Source: Flavobacterium dauae
GTDB taxonomy: Bacteria; Bacteroidota; Bacteroidia; Flavobacteriales; Flavobacteriaceae
Assembly: GCF_004151275.2 (NCBI RefSeq)
Contig: NZ_CP130821.1
Span: forward strand, 2,728,001 to 2,792,000
Direction of reading: 5' to 3'
Length of the DNA: 64,000 bases
Of the stretch, positions 62,172-64,000 are shown piece by piece. Each line of letters begins with the position of its first letter. Within the stretch, counting starts at the first letter, position 1. The notes below the pieces were generated by a model. That model saw nothing but the letters and a program-made list of their open reading frames with translations. It was not told the DNA's origin and made no database searches. Both the position numbers and the translations under genes were made by a program.

Positions 62172-63254
62172 ATGAATGAGGAATGGTTAAATTATCTTAC
62201 GTTTAAAGAAACGGTTCATAGAAACCAAAAGGTAATTCTATGTCATTTTCAATACAATCCGCAAATTCTAAGTGCTTTTAAAAAAGAATTCCCCTCGGTT
62301 AAATGGTCGCGTACTCATAAAACGTGGTACGTACCAAATACAACTCTTTTTCGTAAACGGCTAAATTTACCGCTGCCCGGGTTAGGCGATAACTGGTTGC
62401 CTAAAATCTACGAATACAATAAAGTAGAATTTATAAAATTTAGAAATGTACTTGTTCAAAAAATGTATTCGCAAAATACTATTAACACATATCTTTCAGA
62501 GTTTGCGCAATTGCTTATCTTACTTAAAAACAAGCCTGTTAGCGAACTTACTTATGAACGCTTAAATGCGTATTTTCTTTATTGTATTAAAACCTTAAAA
62601 CATTCCGAAGCTCAAGTTTATTCTAGAATGAATGCCATTAAGGCTTACTTTAAATATGTGCTTAATGAAGATGCTGTATTTGATAAAGTAATTAGACCAA
62701 AACCAACCAAACAACTACCTAAAGTTTTTAGTAAACAAGAAGTTTTAAAGCTTTTTGCAGTTACTCAAAATTTAAAACATTTGCTTATCTTAAAAATGGC
62801 GTACGGTATGGGGTTAAGGGTAAGCGAACTTATTGTTCTAAAAATAAATCATATCGATTTAGACCGGATGCAAGTGCATATAATTTCGTCTAAAGGTAAA
62901 AAAGACCGCTATGTAAATTTTCCCGAAAGTCTTGTGTCGCTTTATTTAGATTATTTAAAAGCGTATCAGCCAACATCTTATTTATTTCAAGGACAATATT
63001 CAGAGCAATACGCCATCCGTAGTGCACAAGCGGTTTTTAGAAACGCAATAAACAAAGCACAAATAAATAAAAAAGTGGGTATTCACGGTTTAAGGCATTC
63101 TTACGCAACCCATTTGTTAGAAGCGGGTACCGATATGATTTTTATTCAAAAACTATTGGGACACAACCATATAAAAACAACCGAAGTGTATGCCAAAGTG
63201 TCCAACAAAATACTGTCTAAAGTTAAAAGTCCCTTAGACGATCTAAAAGATTAA
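62172..63254 (+). CDS. Tyrosine recombinase, putative cassette integrase
   Basis: 360 residues. Catalytic set complete: Arg216 (GMGLRVSEL), Lys241 (SSKGKKDR), His305 and Arg308 (HGLRHSYATH), His331 (LLGHNHIKTT), Tyr340 (VYAKV). It ends VKSPLDDL, like the SPLD tail of IntI. The Arg216-His305 distance is 89 residues, near XerD (96) and far from IntI1 (131), so the IntI insertion is absent. Residues 1-75 form an extra domain (FPSVKWSRTHKTWYVPN) before the SAM-like core-binding domain (about 84-165). Points away from the cassettes, as in integrons. Confidence 0.88.
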   Translation: MNEEWLNYLTFKETVHRNQKVILCHFQYNPQILSAFKKEFPSVKWSRTHKTWYVPNTTLFRKRLNLPLPGLGDNWLPKIYEYNKVEFIKFRNVLVQKMYSQNTINTYLSEFAQLLILLKNKPVSELTYERLNAYFLYCIKTLKHSEAQVYSRMNAIKAYFKYVLNEDAVFDKVIRPKPTKQLPKVFSKQEVLKLFAVTQNLKHLLILKMAYGMGLRVSELIVLKINHIDLDRMQVHIISSKGKKDRYVNFPESLVSLYLDYLKAYQPTSYLFQGQYSEQYAIRSAQAVFRNAINKAQINKKVGIHGLRHSYATHLLEAGTDMIFIQKLLGHNHIKTTEVYAKVSNKILSKVKSPLDDLKD

Positions 63255-63397
63255 AATTCATAAGTCACTAAAAAACAAATGAATAATCGACAACAAACGC
63301 TTACAATCGACTATAAATGATTAACAACCGAATAAAATTTGTAACTTATAGCAACTTTGTACCAGATAATTATTTAATCATTTAAAATTTAAACGCC

Positions 63398-63721
63398 ATG
63401 AGTACATTAAGAAACAGTGTTCGTCTTGTAGGAAGAGTAGGTAACACACCGGAAACAAAAACTTTTGACAACGGTACAAAAGTATCTTTATCGTTAGCAA
63501 CCAGCGATTTTTATTACAACGATAAAAAAGAAAAAATAGAAACCACCCAATGGCACAATATTATTGCGTGGGGCAAAACCGCAGAGCTGATTCAGAAATA
63601 CGTAGAAAAAGGGAAGGAAATTGCCGTTGAAGGTAAATTAACTTATCGCACCTATGAAGACAAAGAAGGTGTAAAACGCAGCATTACCGAAATTGTGATT
63701 AACGAAGTGTTATTCTTTTAA
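63398..63721 (+). CDS. ssb: Single-stranded DNA-binding protein
   Basis: 107 residues, OB-fold SSB: NSVRLVGRVGNTPETKTFDNG, TQWHNIIAWGKTAELIQKYV and GKLTYRTYEDKEGVKRSITEI. No acidic C-terminal tail, so shorter than replicative SSB; possibly a paralogue. It lies 143 bp after the integrase; a link to cassette recombination through single strands is possible but only inferred. Confidence 0.93.
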   Translation: MSTLRNSVRLVGRVGNTPETKTFDNGTKVSLSLATSDFYYNDKKEKIETTQWHNIIAWGKTAELIQKYVEKGKEIAVEGKLTYRTYEDKEGVKRSITEIVINEVLFF

Positions 63722-63726
63722 CCACC

Positions 63727-63765
63727 AAAACAGATGCACAAATTAAATAACTGTGCATCTGTTTT
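63727..63765 (+). terminator. ssb terminator
   Basis: 14-bp stem AAAACAGATGCACA / TGTGCATCTGTTTT, just after the ssb stop. Confidence 0.82.
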
Positions 63766-63834
63766 AAATTTTTAGAGGTCATTAATTAACTAAATAGAAT
63801 AAAACTTTTTTAAAATGAGTTTTAGTAAACACTT

Positions 63835-63916
63835 TGTCATTCCGACGTAGGAGGAATCTTTTACAGTAAGTAGATGAGATTCTTCACTACATTTCATTTC
63901 GTTCAGAATGACAAAC
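63835..63916. repeat. Dispersed intergenic palindrome, second full copy
   Basis: GTCATTCCGACGTAGGAGGAA ... GAGATTCTTCAC ... TTCGTTCAGAATGACAAA: the element of 24672-24749 in opposite orientation. No gene is visible from 63766 to the end of the window. Confidence 0.65.
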
Positions 63917-64000
63917 TACCTCTTTGTGATCTTGAGTATGTAAATATCTAATGACCTATATAAATTTAATAAAATAAGTCTTTAGCAACTTTAAACGTGT

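Larger units (their letters stand above)
49769..63254 (-). mobile_element. Integron-like cassette array with tyrosine recombinase
   Basis: About 12 cassettes lie between a recombinase gene (plus strand, right end) and an IS1182-family element (left end). Ten palindromic sites plus one half-site separate them, all in the same orientation. Most cassette genes point away from the recombinase, with stop codons often 6-36 nt from the next site. Each traceable cassette begins with a GTT-box complementary to the box at its own other end. This is the organisation of integrons (intI-attI-cassettes), though the recombinase is not a typical IntI. Inserted IS elements show the distal part is decaying. 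Confidence 0.85.

Overview
The window comes from an AT-rich Bacteroidota genome, almost certainly family Flavobacteriaceae. Evidence: several promoters of the Bacteroidota type (TAnnTTTG -7 box, in three cases with a TTG exactly 19 nt upstream), a TonB-dependent receptor followed by DUF5689 and choice-of-anchor lipoproteins, the yicC-gmk-nadD order, a one-cysteine DksA/TraR protein, trhO, GH3 and DUF6909 family proteins, and dispersed palindromic intergenic repeats.

Layout. 1-8.7 kb: the 3' part of kup, a lipoprotein, a secreted endonuclease/exonuclease/phosphatase protein, and a TonB receptor operon with two lipoproteins. 8.7-12.3 kb: a CPA2 cation/proton antiporter, an acetyltransferase, then a decayed spot with a truncated Bax inhibitor-1 gene and two tiny ORFs. 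12.3-20.7 kb: lspA, dksA-like, ileS, a beta-barrel protein, and the tatD-acyltransferase-ansA operon. 20.8-32.3 kb: housekeeping genes including marC, nadD, gmk, yicC, aqpZ, trhO, trpS, a PlsC-like acyltransferase and an L,D-transpeptidase-like protein. 32.5-41.2 kb: a polysaccharide locus on the minus strand (two glycosyltransferases, two polymerase/ligase-like proteins, flippase, chain-length protein) with a DUF6909 gene at its head. 41.3-47.6 kb: GH3, tatA, tex, DUF1294 and a HTH regulator. 48.07-49.77 kb: an IS1182-family element with a frameshifted transposase.

The exceptional part is 49.77-63.25 kb, which I read as an integron-like system. A tyrosine recombinase (62172-63254, plus strand) points away from an array of about 12 cassettes, most of whose genes lie on the minus strand and so read away from the integrase. 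Between cassettes lie 100-140 bp imperfect palindromes bounded by AACG on the left and GTT on the right. For the cassettes that can be followed, the first 7-10 bases of the cassette are complementary to the box at that same cassette's far end rather than to the neighbour's; this is the logic of integron attC sites (R' and R''). One 673-bp cassette is present twice, apparently identical and cut exactly at the predicted crossover points. Unlike IntI proteins, the recombinase has XerC/D-like spacing of its catalytic residues, so it lacks the IntI-specific insertion, and it carries an extra N-terminal region of about 75 residues.

Cassette contents from the integrase outward: GNAT acetyltransferase; ankyrin-repeat protein; an ORF-less cassette with three ~100-bp repeats; DinB-family protein; second GNAT copy; ArsR-MerTP-GDCCVxC with its own consensus promoter; HMA-CDF cation transporter without a promoter of its own; a divergent MarR/SnoaL-like pair; a small zinc-ribbon protein; a remnant cut by an IS3-family element; a TonB-receptor remnant; and AraC plus a monooxygenase-like protein, whose attC is cut by the IS1182-family element. 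After the integrase come ssb and a dispersed repeat. No rRNA, tRNA or CRISPR was recognised.
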